From contig JAIUJO010000084.1 in the NCBI GenBank assembly GCA_023846275.1, positions 915,487 to 979,486 on the forward strand: a stretch of 64,000 nucleotides of DNA. Reading direction: 5' to 3'. Origin of the DNA: Vanilla planifolia (Eukaryota > Streptophyta > Magnoliopsida > Asparagales > Orchidaceae). Numbering within the stretch: the stretch's first letter is position 1; each line of letters opens with the position of its first letter. Positions 40,539 to 50,176 of this stretch are shown one piece after another. The notes beneath the pieces were generated by a model. The model saw only the letters and a program-made list of their open reading frames with translations. It searched no databases and had not been told where the DNA came from. A program made the translations under genes and the position numbers.

Positions 40539-42147
40539 AAGTGAATTCTTTAATAAAATTGATTCATAATCTTTTTTCAAAATTTAAAGAAAAAATTTGA
40601 GGTGATGACATTTAAGCCATTAGCACCCAGTGTTCATCACCACATCTTTATGCTTTGTCCTTCACTTTTCAAACTCGTAATCTTTACATTCTTGTCAAAT
40701 CAGTGTAGTTCTTTCAACATTTTTAAGTATAAAGTTTTTGTTTGCATTCATTTTTATTTTCTTTTGCTAAATTATTTTATTTTTTTCCAAATTTGTTATG
40801 TTGTGTGGCCAAAGTAGTTAATTTCAATTGTTTTGTTATGGTAAGGTTTTAACCTACCTATCATTTGGCAAAAGTGTTGTATTAGTTATATTAGTTTTTA
40901 TTATATCTTTTTAGGGCTAGATTTAAGCTTTAGTTTAAGATTAATAACCTAAAAAATTTTTTCTTATCATTTTTTATTTATACAAATTTTTTTATATATT
41001 TCTTAAAAATTTATTTTGCAAAGAAACTCAACATATTTTAAAATACAGATAACCTTATTTATAATAAATTTAATATTTACTAAAACTCTTGTTTAATGAC
41101 ATACATATGTTTATTAAGAAATTATATCAAAGAATTCTTTTAAATATTCTCTAAGAAAGATAAATTTTTATTCAAAAAAGTTCACCGCACCCTACGTAAA
41201 TAACACTTTGTAAAGACATGTGATGTTGTTTAGATTAGTAAGATTGGGATGAATTGTTATGAATAAAAATTTACTTTTCTCATAAAAGTACTTAAATAAA
41301 TTTTTTAAAAGTATTTTATAAATTTTAAATTTTATTTTGAAATATTATTTTTTCTTTTAGAAATAAAAAATTAATAATAAAATGACATAGAAAAATCAAT
41401 AAGGACTAAAAGATAAACTAATGATATTTAGGTGATTCTACTTAATAAACATAGATCTAGTTCTGACAAAATCTAAGAAAAAAACTTTACAAAAACCACT
41501 TGTTGAAAGATGTATAGGCTAATCCCTCATAAAAGAAACATGTTGTGAGAGCTTTACAACAAAATAGGATGATAATAAAGGACAAGCATTTGGTGACAAA
41601 ATCAAAATCAATACAACTAAAATCCTAAGGTTAATTAAATGATTAAAGAGATGCAACAATCTTAATTGAATCAATTAGGAATAGAAAAAATAAATAACTT
41701 AGCTCACTTGTGAAGAAATTTGTAACTAAGAGTTTGAGGGCTAAAGGAAGTAGCTACAGTAGTTACAATTATCATGGGCTACTAACTGCTTAAAAGTTTT
41801 CTTCATATTGCATAAACATTCATCAATCCATTTTGTTTAAAACTTATATCATTTATAGACTTTTGCTAATAGCTAAAAGAATTTATTAAACAAGAAAAAT
41901 AAGCATTATTGTATTATTTATTTTTTTATTTTTTAGTTGGCAAATTATTATTTAAATAAAATATTCTAAAGGCATAAAAATAACTAAATGAGATGTTGCA
42001 CATGAGTTGCTCTATTAGAACAAACTGAGATTATTTTTTCAGGAAAACTACATGTTGGATGAACAGGATTTGATTAAGATGTTTGGAAAAAGAGTTTGAT
42101 TAGAATCTTTAAATCTATCTTGATCTGATGGCTACATATGTATCAGG

Positions 42148-42158
42148 GTTTTAAAAAG
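42148..42158 (+). promoter_or_regulatory. Possible decayed primer-binding site after LTR B
   Basis: TGTATCAGGG aligns with TGGTATCAGG at 52,982 in the paralogous block and with the plant tRNA-iMet site. It is one base shorter than the consensus, so it is weak on its own. Confidence 0.25.
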
Positions 42159-42429
42159 ATAGAGGAGATCAAGATTTTTTTCTCATGAAATTACAAGATC
42201 AGAAGGTTCTAGTTATTCCCATGGTTTGAAAGCATGCCAGTTAGAATGAAGGCTTTGTTATAGTCTAACATTATGAAAGTAAATAAAGATGTTTTGTACA
42301 TAAAGCTTACAAGACCCTCAAAGTCAGCTTAGTAGGCGACTGACTGCCCCTTGGTTTGCTTGAAAAGTCATTACTCATGCGGTTAGTGATTATTTAAAAA
42401 CCGCATAGATGTTAAACAATATGTAAACT

Positions 42430-44860
42430 ATTAGTACATAATAATGAAAGAATTTATATCATATTAAAAAATTATAGAAGCATAACTATTTTGTGAATAA
42501 TTAAGATAATCTTTAAGAATAATGCCTCAACAAAGAGTTTTGCAATTGATACAATATAATAAATAACCAATCATTATTAAAAATTTAAGCTTTTGTATTT
42601 TTCAAATATTTATTACAAATCATTATATAATATTATTTTATTTTAATAACTAATGTTCCTTTATTTATAAAATTTTATATTATTAATTATTTTTTTTTTA
42701 CTTCTTCAATTCTTTTTTATTACACTTTTTTAATGGTTATAATTATAGTTATGACACCTCAAAACAACTTCACAAGCATTTTCTATAATATCATAACCTA
42801 TATATCATTTTAATTGATTTTACAATATTTTAAAATTTAGATCTTTCCTTAGCAATGACATATTTTACATGCTTGAGTGGTAAAACTATTTATTTCTAAA
42901 CTCATTTATAAAAAAATTCAATTTTTAAATTTTTTAAATAATTTTTTTGATTTGTTTTCTATCGGTAATTTCTTAACTCCATTGATTTATATTTTTAGCT
43001 TTTATGATAAAATTTTGTTTTGAAATAGTTCAAAATTTTTATTTGCTAAAACATTTTACACATACCATTTAATGACAAAAGAAATGTTTTGTCAATGATA
43101 CCATAATTACAAATATGTTTCAGTAAATTGAAAATATATAAAAAAAATTTAAAAAAATAATACGATAATATACCTTCTATAATATAGTATATAAAAATTA
43201 TGTAAACGATATGTTGCATGAAAAATAGGTGCTGCAAAACAAAATTCATTAAATATAAATTTTTGTCAAGATAAGTAAAATTTTAAATTTTATAAAAATA
43301 TTTCAAAGAAATATCTTTTAAATTTAATTATTGATATTTTTTAGTGAAAGGAAAAACATAAAAAAGAATTAATGAATAAAGGGTATTCAATGCATTCGTT
43401 GAATAGTCCAAATATAAAAATCACAAAAAATAGAATAAAAATTTAATACGCTGCAACAACAAAATTAAATTAATATAAAACATTAAAAGACATTTAACGA
43501 AAATTTTTTTCATGTTGTTAAAAACTAAATGCATAGTAGGCCAAATTATGTTTTTATAAATTTAATCATGAAAAATAAATAATTTTAAAAAATACTAAAG
43601 ACAGCTAAATTATTACGGTAATGAAATATTTTTTAAAAAATATTGAATTTGCATTATATATCACTAGAATTCTTTTAGTGGCACAATCATGAAAATGTGT
43701 TTGTAGAAATCTTTGTTGTTATGCAAATATTTTTAAAAAAAGTTATAATAATAATTTAAATTTCAAAAAATGTGCTAACGTGAATATTATGATTTGCAAA
43801 GAATATAAATTATGAAAATGCAAACATAACAAAAATTTGGAGAGGTAAAACTTGAAGAGTATTTAAACAGAAAATTTTTTCAAAAACATAAAAATGTCAC
43901 TATTAATTGTTCTAGCTTATGTAAAAATTTATAAGAAAATTATCATGTAGAAAATAAAGTATTTTAGCTATTGAAAGATATGATTAGCCCATGTAAAAGA
44001 CAAATGTCTATCATTTATTAAAAATTATAAAAAATACAAGAAAATCTTCCTATTAATGACTTGAAGACTTATTTAAAATGCTTAACTATATTTCTACTTA
44101 AAGTCAATAAAAAAGATTTTTAATAATATAAGCTTGATAAAAAATTTTGCAATAACAAAACATGATAAAAAGAAATCATTAACATAAAAAAGTTAATGCT
44201 ATAAAAATTATGACAACCACATATCAAAAAATCATCATAATAATGCAATAAAGCTTGCTATCTCAATTGTAAAAGAAAATTAAAAAGTTCTTAAAAAAGA
44301 ATAATACAATATTAAGATGCTAGTGCAACTATAATGTGGGTAAAAGATTCACAGATTATGAAATTACTATGATAATAGTAAAACTACTCACATGAAACAA
44401 AGTGTATGTAATTTCAATTAACCAAAATAATAATAAAAATTTTGTAGTAGTCTTCAATATATGGACAACAAGATTATAAATCTTCTTTATTATAAAAATT
44501 TACATGGTAAGGAAGTCTGAACTTTATGATGCTTGACCATACAGAAATGCCTTCCAATCTTATTCAACACCTGCTTATATTGATATATTTAGTCAATTGA
44601 CTTATTCTTCCAACATTTATCTTTGTCTGGCGTTGTTCGCCTATCATATCTACAAGCAAAGCTACATAATCAAGTAGTATGCTATTTAATTATATTATTA
44701 TTATCAAAATATCTTAGAGTATTGCTCTTAGACCAATAACCTCTTCTTGTTTTATGATTACTTACCATTTAAGTTTATAATAATGTAATGGAATGTAGTG
44801 TAAGAAAACACTTGCTAGATATTATGTAGTGAAGTTAGATTTCAAAGTAGTTGAAGCATA
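42430..44860. other. Very A+T-rich DNA, T-rich then A-rich
   Basis: No gene is seen. The + strand is T-rich at about 42,590-43,030 and A-rich from about 43,090 to 44,300. The part at 44,480-44,860 is less A+T rich and may be the 3' untranslated or LTR sequence of the minus-strand copia element to its right, but no repeat partner was found. Confidence 0.6.
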
Positions 44861-44867
44861 TGGATGA

Positions 44868-44879
44868 GCTCCCCTTTAC
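44868..44879 (-). promoter_or_regulatory. Polypurine tract of minus-strand copia element
   Basis: The minus strand reads GTAAAGGGGAGC just downstream of the RNase H end. Purine runs of the AAAGGGGGAG type prime plus-strand DNA synthesis in LTR retrotransposons and lie immediately before the 3' LTR. The position fits well. No LTR was recognised beyond it. Confidence 0.5.
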
Positions 44880-44899
44880 TTAAGGAACTTCTCTTAAAA

Positions 44900-46250
44900 T
44901 CAATCTTAGTATGTCCCCAATTTGTCATGATAAAAAAGTCACCAAATTTTATGCTATAAATCTTTACTAAGAATCCTTGTTAAGGTGCTAACTAGTTGCA
45001 TGCTGTTAACAACAAATTGAATGTTTACAATATTTCATTTTAGATGATCCCTAATGAAATGGTGCCTAAAATTAATTTGTTTGGTATTTTAGTCTTATAG
45101 TACCTTATATGGTTTTGAGTAAGAGAAATGGCATTCAAATTGACATAATTTTTGGTGATTTTTTGTAAATGTTTTCCCAAATAATCTTATTGTCTTTTCA
45201 AACCCAAAACTTCTACTAAAATCCTCCCAATGATATATATTGTGATTCATCTGTTGCTAAAAAAATAATTCCTTTTTTTTGCATCATGAGTTTATGAAAT
45301 GTTAAAAAAAAGCTTAAATACGTACAAAGCTTTTCTTATGTGTTAGAGAACTACATAATCTTTGTTGCCATATCCTATAAGATCATGACATATTTGAAAT
45401 TCCGGATACGAAAACCCTAATACTTATGTGTCAAGTAAGCACCGAAACATTTCATTTATAACCTCAAGATGGAAGTCCTTGGAGCTTTATTAAAATTGAT
45501 AAAAAAGTTTCTCACACTAAGTTTTATGTTAGGTCTTTTTATAGATAAGTAAAGAACATAGCATCCCTTTGTATACACAAAAATCTATTGGTTTTCCTTT
45601 CTAATGTTTGTTTAAAAGTGTGGTGGGGAGTCTTGAAAGTAGAAATGAATTTGAGTTTCTCAAGATCAAGCAACTTTAAGACAAAGAGATGCCTTACATA
45701 TCCCACTTAACATTCAATCCAAGAAAATATATAACATAACCCATATGTTGATCTCTAATCCAACACCCATAAGCTTACTAACTCATGCACATGTGTTCCA
45801 GTTGGTTGATCCAAATATGATATTATCCACATAATCTGGGATCAGAAGAAGTTTATTAGCATATTTTATGATGACAATATTATATCTACATTACCATCCT
45901 GAAATAATGTTTGAGTAGATATCTATTAAGTATGTCATCTTTGTTCATGCTACAATTCATATAATTCTTTCAAAAGCTTATGCACATGATTTTGACGAAA
46001 ATAATGTTTGAATGCAATCAATTTATTCTATATACACTTTCTTCTAGAAAATAACATTTAAGAAGGTGTTCTTAACATCCATTTGGCATGGTTTAAGTAA
46101 TTTTTAATAAGACAATGTTAAAAATGAACTTGTTGCCTTCAACCTTATAATTGGCTTAAGTATTCCTTCTATGTTTAATCCTTCAACATAATTATAACCG
46201 TTTGCCACAATAACCATTTGCCAAAATAACCCTTCAAGTATTCGTTCAGC
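44900..46250 (-). pseudogene. Ty1/copia reverse transcriptase and RNase H remnant
   Basis: Minus-strand order from 46,250 downward: NYVEGLNIEGILKPIIRLKA (the family's QGYNQ.EGIDYEETFAPVARLEA), QMDVKNTFLN (near 46,090; family QMDVKSAFLNG), STQTLFQDG, YVDNIIFGSTN (near 45,830; family YVDDIIFGST), SKLM, FLGLNVKW (near 45,700), then the RNase H parts DLIGYGNKDY (near 45,390; family DLVGYSDADYAG), NAISLTQN, TKQINFRHHFIRDH (near 45,070) and LTRILSKDL (family IFTKPL). RT and RNase H copy element RNA into DNA. The second catalytic aspartate is changed (DD to DN), and stops and shifts are frequent. The motifs, especially the FRHHFIRDH-like end, resemble the Tork/SIRE group of plant copia elements. Confidence 0.92.
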
Positions 46251-46254
46251 CTTT

Positions 46255-46600
46255 TCTTATTTTGAATGGAAACTACACAATCATTTACTTTTTATTTTTG
46301 AGTTTCCACTTTTTTGCTACAATAATGTGGTCTCTCGGCCTGTCATTTAATTCCCAAAAATTCATTCTCACAAACAAGAAACCATCTAGCATGGCCACAT
46401 TAAAAAATTCTTTCTTCAAAGCTTCACTTGTAGTTTATGATACAAACCATGAAATAGATGCAACATATAGAATTTCTTTTTAAAGAAACGCATTGGTTTT
46501 TACTCAAAAAGAGAGGTCACTAAAGGTTACATATCTAAGGTGATTCTCATTCTATACTAACTCCTTTGATGCAACTATTTCCATATTTTTGAAGTTTTAA
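46255..46600 (-). pseudogene. Ty1/copia pre-RT linker
   Basis: The minus strand reads NENHLRYVTFSDLSF, a stop, VKTNAFL, ILYVASISWF, TSEALKKEFFNVAMLDGF, then FWELNDRPRDHIIVAKKWKL. It matches the linker between integrase and RT in plant copia elements (HP..NIIGD...GV.TRS.LR......FIS.IEPK...EAL.DE.W..AM..EL..F..N.VWELV.RP....IIGTKWV). It runs directly into the RT at 46,240, so the linker and RT belong to one element. Confidence 0.85.
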
Positions 46601-46880
46601 CAACTCTTTTATATACGTTATTTAAGATTAAAGATACCTTTTTTTATCCTTGTTAAGTTGCAATTTAAGAGAAAAAGGAACCTCACAATTTATGTTCATC
46701 TCAAATCCTACACCCCCATACTTACCAAATGATTTGCAAAAGTCATAGTTTATTGGAAGAATATATTAGTCTAGAAGAAGTAACTCTGTAAAATCCTTGA
46801 TGTAAAAAATCCTATCTACATTATCATACTAAAATAATGTTTAAGTAGACATATACGAAGTTTGTTATAATAGGAACCCT
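46600..46880 (-). pseudogene. Misplaced Ty1/copia RT palm-thumb piece
   Basis: The minus strand reads FGKYGGVGFEMNINCEVPFS and LKLQLNKDKKGIFNL, then KSC.NFKNMEI. This matches the end of copia RT (FSKLM..EFEMSMMGEL.FFLGLQV.Q..KGIFISQ.KY.KELLKKFGM). It aligns with both 34,540-34,810 and 45,650-45,950, so it is a second copy of an RT part that lies upstream of the linker. The same misplaced piece occurs at the same place in copy 1. Confidence 0.82.
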
Positions 46881-47080
46881 GTTTGTCATCCAATATTAGT
46901 TTTCCAAAGCCTTCCATGTCTTCTAAATCTACCTCTTTGTTTTGAAGCATATTTTAATCAAACACCACTTGAGTAGATTCTATTACAACTACGTTTCCTT
47001 AATAAATTTCTAATTGTTTTATCGATTTGAAGAATACTCTATTGAGGTAGCTTTCATTAACTTGGTCTCTAAACTCCAAT
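46880..47080 (-). pseudogene. Ty1/copia integrase C-terminal region
   Basis: The minus strand reads RVFFKSIKQLEIY, a stop, GNVVVIESTQVVFD, then NKEVDLEDMEGFGKL. This corresponds to the AY.VFN..T..VEES..VVFDE segment plus the acidic tail that ends plant copia integrase. The catalytic core and zinc finger would lie to the right, but the + strand gypsy RNase H remnant begins there, so the copia element is cut off at about 47,090. Confidence 0.75.
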
Positions 47081-47143
47081 TCCTATCTACTCACTGATGT
47101 AACTCTAAAGTCAAAATAAGCTTAAGTTTTAATATTTGGGCCT

Positions 47144-47311
47144 CTTATTATTTTAACATACATATAATGTTTTATTCATAATTGGTTTGAAAATAATTTT
47201 TTTAGACAATGAGATTATTATAACGGCTTCAATTATTATGGCATTGTGGTTTTGAGATCATATATAACCAAGGGAAAACTAAAGGTACCTTCTATAGTTT
47301 TAAGAAGGAGC
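47144..47311 (+). pseudogene. Ty3/gypsy RNase H, C-terminal end
   Basis: One + strand frame reads LIILTYI, stop, CFIHNWFENNFF and later YGIVVLRSYITKGKLKVPSI followed by VLRRSE. It is the paralogue of 35,087-35,254 and corresponds to the end of gypsy RNase H (YDFEI.Y.PGK.NVVADALSRR). The alternative frame gives CGFEIIYNQGKTK. The rest of RT and RNase H upstream is missing. Confidence 0.78.
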
Positions 47312-48313
47312 GAAATATTGTATGATGTATAACGTAAAGGATGCTCAATTAAGTATTTATATGGATAATTTAATAATATATGCCATATCCATAACAAATA
47401 GAATGAACTTTACTATATTATTCATTGTAGCTTATATATAGCAAGAAGTTATTGTCATGAGCTAGCTTTGTGTTCTAAGGAAGATTAAAAGAAAACTATT
47501 TGTATGTGGAGATGTTAAATTAAACTTAATTAGAAATGAGGTTATCCACCAAGTGTTCACCATTTTTTTGCAAAATAATAGGTCAAATATATGTTGAAAA
47601 AATAGTAAAGCTTATGTGGAATGGCCAAACAATTATATTACATATGGATTAGAAACTTACATCATACTGTTTTAAAAGATTGCATGATGCATATTATAGT
47701 TAACTAATGTTTAACACAACATTCTAGGCTAAAAATAGAAATCAATGCATGAGAATATTTAAAAACATAAGAATTTATTAAGGCTATTAAAATAAGTTAC
47801 TGATTTAGCTTGGATAAATATTTGAATTTAATTAATTTTCTTATAATAATAATTATTAGTTTTGTTTGGAGATGAAACTTTGCAATGTAATATATAATAT
47901 ATTATATTAATTACCATTACACTTACATACAAAAAAATTAAAAGTAGACTTCTTGATATAGATATGATTTTAGAAACTATTAAGAATATCCACATAATCA
48001 AAACATTATTTAAAAAAGAATAGAATTACTCATGGAAATTTTGAAAAAAAAATTAAGTGGACTTTTAAGAAGAGGATCATGTATTCATAACGGTATGCTT
48101 TTTGAAATGCATTTTAATGTTTGGAAAATGTGGATCATTAAAGACAAGGAATTTTGTTTCTTTAAATATTATTGAAAAAAATTGTTACATTACTTAAAAG
48201 ATAGGTTTTCCATTATCATTTGTTAGAGCACACCATGTATTTTGTCATTTAGTTTTAATTAAATTTGTTGCCAATTCTACAAATATAACATGGTGGCGCA
48301 TCCAAGATTGATT

Positions 48314-48469
48314 TTTGAGGTGAGGCCAATGGGGTTCTTAACATGAGAAACCAAGAAAATAAGGAAGAAAAGCATCCCAGTTGAATGTACAACGGACAAA
48401 TTATACATGCTAGTAGCGACTTAGGAAGTAGAGGAAGACATTCTTCATAGGTATCCCAAAATTTTTTGA
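48314..48469 (+). pseudogene. Ty3/gypsy integrase C-terminal remnant
   Basis: A 52-codon + strand frame with two internal stops reads FEVRPMGFLT, stop, ETKKIRKKSIPVECTTDKLY and MLVAT, stop, EVEEDILHRYPKIF, then its natural-looking stop. It matches the plant gypsy integrase end 'P..ILD...K.LR.K.IP.VKV.W......EEATWE.E..M...YP.LF'. The second internal stop, TAG, replaces the conserved tryptophan TGG of ATWE, which is still TGG in the paralogue near 36,343. The integrase would insert element DNA into the genome; here only its tail is readable. Confidence 0.75.
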
Positions 48470-49464
48470 ATTTGAATGGTTAAAATTTTGTGTGTAGGGA
48501 AGTCTACAAAATATTCAAAAGACTTTAAAATTTATTTTATATTTCTTGAATAAAGGTAAGTGAATTTCAAAATTTATTTTGAATGTGATGAAATGAAATT
48601 TTTTTATGGATATTTTTGTAAAAGATCATAATGACTATAATTTCATAAAACTAATAATATGGATGAGAAGTCAAATATGGTGGAACAAATGAAAATAAAC
48701 CCTAAATAATAAATCTACTTAAAAATGAAGTTGATACTGCATAACAAAATTACCAACACTTATTGTAAATAATATTAATTTAATTCTAAGTGGCCCTTTA
48801 AGAAAAAATAAGAGACATTCATTCATAATGATTTTAGAAAAATATCAGTTTTTTAATTAAAAAAATAGCACTTGGAGTAATTCTTTATGAAATTTGTCAA
48901 AAAAATACTTTAAAAAGTTATTTGCAATAGAATGTGCAACAAAATGTTGTCTTTATAAGGTTTATGTTACAACGGATATCTACAAGAATAAAACTTATGT
49001 ATCAAATGAGGAGAATTATTAGAGGAAAGCAACAAATAACATAGATATAATGGTTGGGAGTGAAATGGAAATTTGTTATGAAGGTTAAGAAGAGGGAGAC
49101 AAGTTAGATAATTATGAAAGTCACCTTAAGGAAGGAGAAAGAAAAAGCTTGATGAAGTGATTATATGATGCTTTTCTTAATGAATAAACACGAGTCACTT
49201 CTGAACAATTGATTTAACTTTCTAAAAAAATTAATAATGCTCGAAGTGAATATGTATGTTAAACAAGACATTTAATATTCGTAAAAATACTTTTGATTAA
49301 TAGAGTGCACTCTAAAGGTAGTTTTGGAATGGCAAAGCATCTAGGCAAATGAGACATTATTTTTTGTGTGTACCAAATGGTCCCATAAATAGTTGGAATG
49401 GTCCAAAACAATTTTAGAATGGAGATATTATAACTATCAAATGAAAGTTGCTAATTTTATGATC

Positions 49465-49585
<121 letters not shown>

Positions 49586-49600
49586 AACGATGTAAAAAAA

Positions 49601-49830
49601 GGATTTGAGAAATTAAGTTCAGAAAATTCTGATAAAATAAGAAGAAAAAAAGCAATTGAAGAAAATCTTAAAACTTTAAAATTAAAGAAAGATCTTTCAA
49701 AAGAATAAGTTATAGATGAAATTATGATTTGTTTTAAAACTCAATCTTATTATAACCATTAAGCCTTTGCAAAAACTTTTAAGTCATCCATAACACAAGA
49801 TAGCATAATTACTAAATTTTGGTAATAGTT
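49601..49830 (+). pseudogene. Coiled-coil-like remnant upstream of polypurine tract
   Basis: The + strand frame reads [20 protein letters not shown] and [15 protein letters not shown], a stop, then [17 protein letters not shown] and, after another stop, FAKTFKSSITQDS. It is Lys- and Glu-rich and probably helical. Similar sequence in copy 1 (38,899) keeps the same frame in part. Its location about 340 bases before the polypurine tract would suit the 3' part of an internal retrotransposon region. No definite family domain was recognised. Confidence 0.45.
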
Positions 49831-50163
49831 ATTAAAAAAGGAATTAAATCAATTTAAAAGAAATCGTGCACTAGACCACTAGATAAAGGTAAAATTTGAA
49901 CAAAATAGACTTAAGGAAAAAATGTGTTGGCTGATCATTTCTCAAAATTATAAATTTGTGAACAATTTACTAAATATAGATTAACTTTTTAAAGTGATGC
50001 CCAAGAAGTTGAGAATAGAAATTTAAATATTAAAATAAGCATAAATTAGGGTGGAACATTGCTCTAGTCATGACATACATATAGGTGGAGCATAAATTTA
50101 AGCACATTACTTTTATAAATAGTTTAAATTTTTATCAATATCTTTAAAAGTTTTGTTGTCATC

Positions 50164-50175
50164 AAGTGGGGGAGA
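50164..50175 (+). promoter_or_regulatory. Polypurine tract before LTR C
   Basis: AAGTGGGGGAGA, within TTTTGTTGTCATCAAGTGGG..., is a near-textbook plant copia polypurine tract; the phrase 'GTTGTCATCAAAAAGGGGGAGATTG' is common just before the 3' LTR of these elements. It fixes the element orientation as + and the LTR start at 50,177. Confidence 0.85.
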
Positions 50176-50176
50176 T

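Larger units (their letters stand above)
39490..42147 (+). mobile_element. LTR copy B with following sequence
   Basis: The start TGTTAACTACTTGTC aligns with LTR starts A and C. It contains the conserved region AACTTATTTCAAAAAGTGTATTATAATTATAAT, the TATA box at 40,530, and CCTACCTATCATTTGGCAAAA at about 40,855, all shared with LTR C. It is preceded at about 39,463-39,480 by GTTATCATCAAGAAATAGAAA, a decayed polypurine tract. Homology with block 2 goes on to 42,430. The LTR's right end is uncertain: it may end near 40,950 or only at the primer-site-like word near 42,150. Confidence 0.65.
34160..42430. repeat. Composite block, copy 1 (paralogue of 46,235-53,090)
   Basis: The segments 34,160-37,190 and 38,890-42,430 are collinear with 46,235-49,440 and 49,585-53,090. 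Shared landmarks include the copia fragment with its unusual internal joint, the gypsy RNase H end, the gypsy integrase C-terminus, the GTTTTGGAATGG...GAGACATTATT words, 'AAGTCATCCAT.ACACAAGATAG', the LTR with its TATA box, and the end near 42,420/53,080. The extra 37,200-38,890 segment in this copy is an LTR absent from the other block. Divergence is substantial, with many small indels. Confidence 0.85.

Noticed and set aside
46262..46483. 73-codon + strand open frame
   Set aside because: It lies antisense to the copia pre-RT linker, which has clear family similarity on the minus strand.
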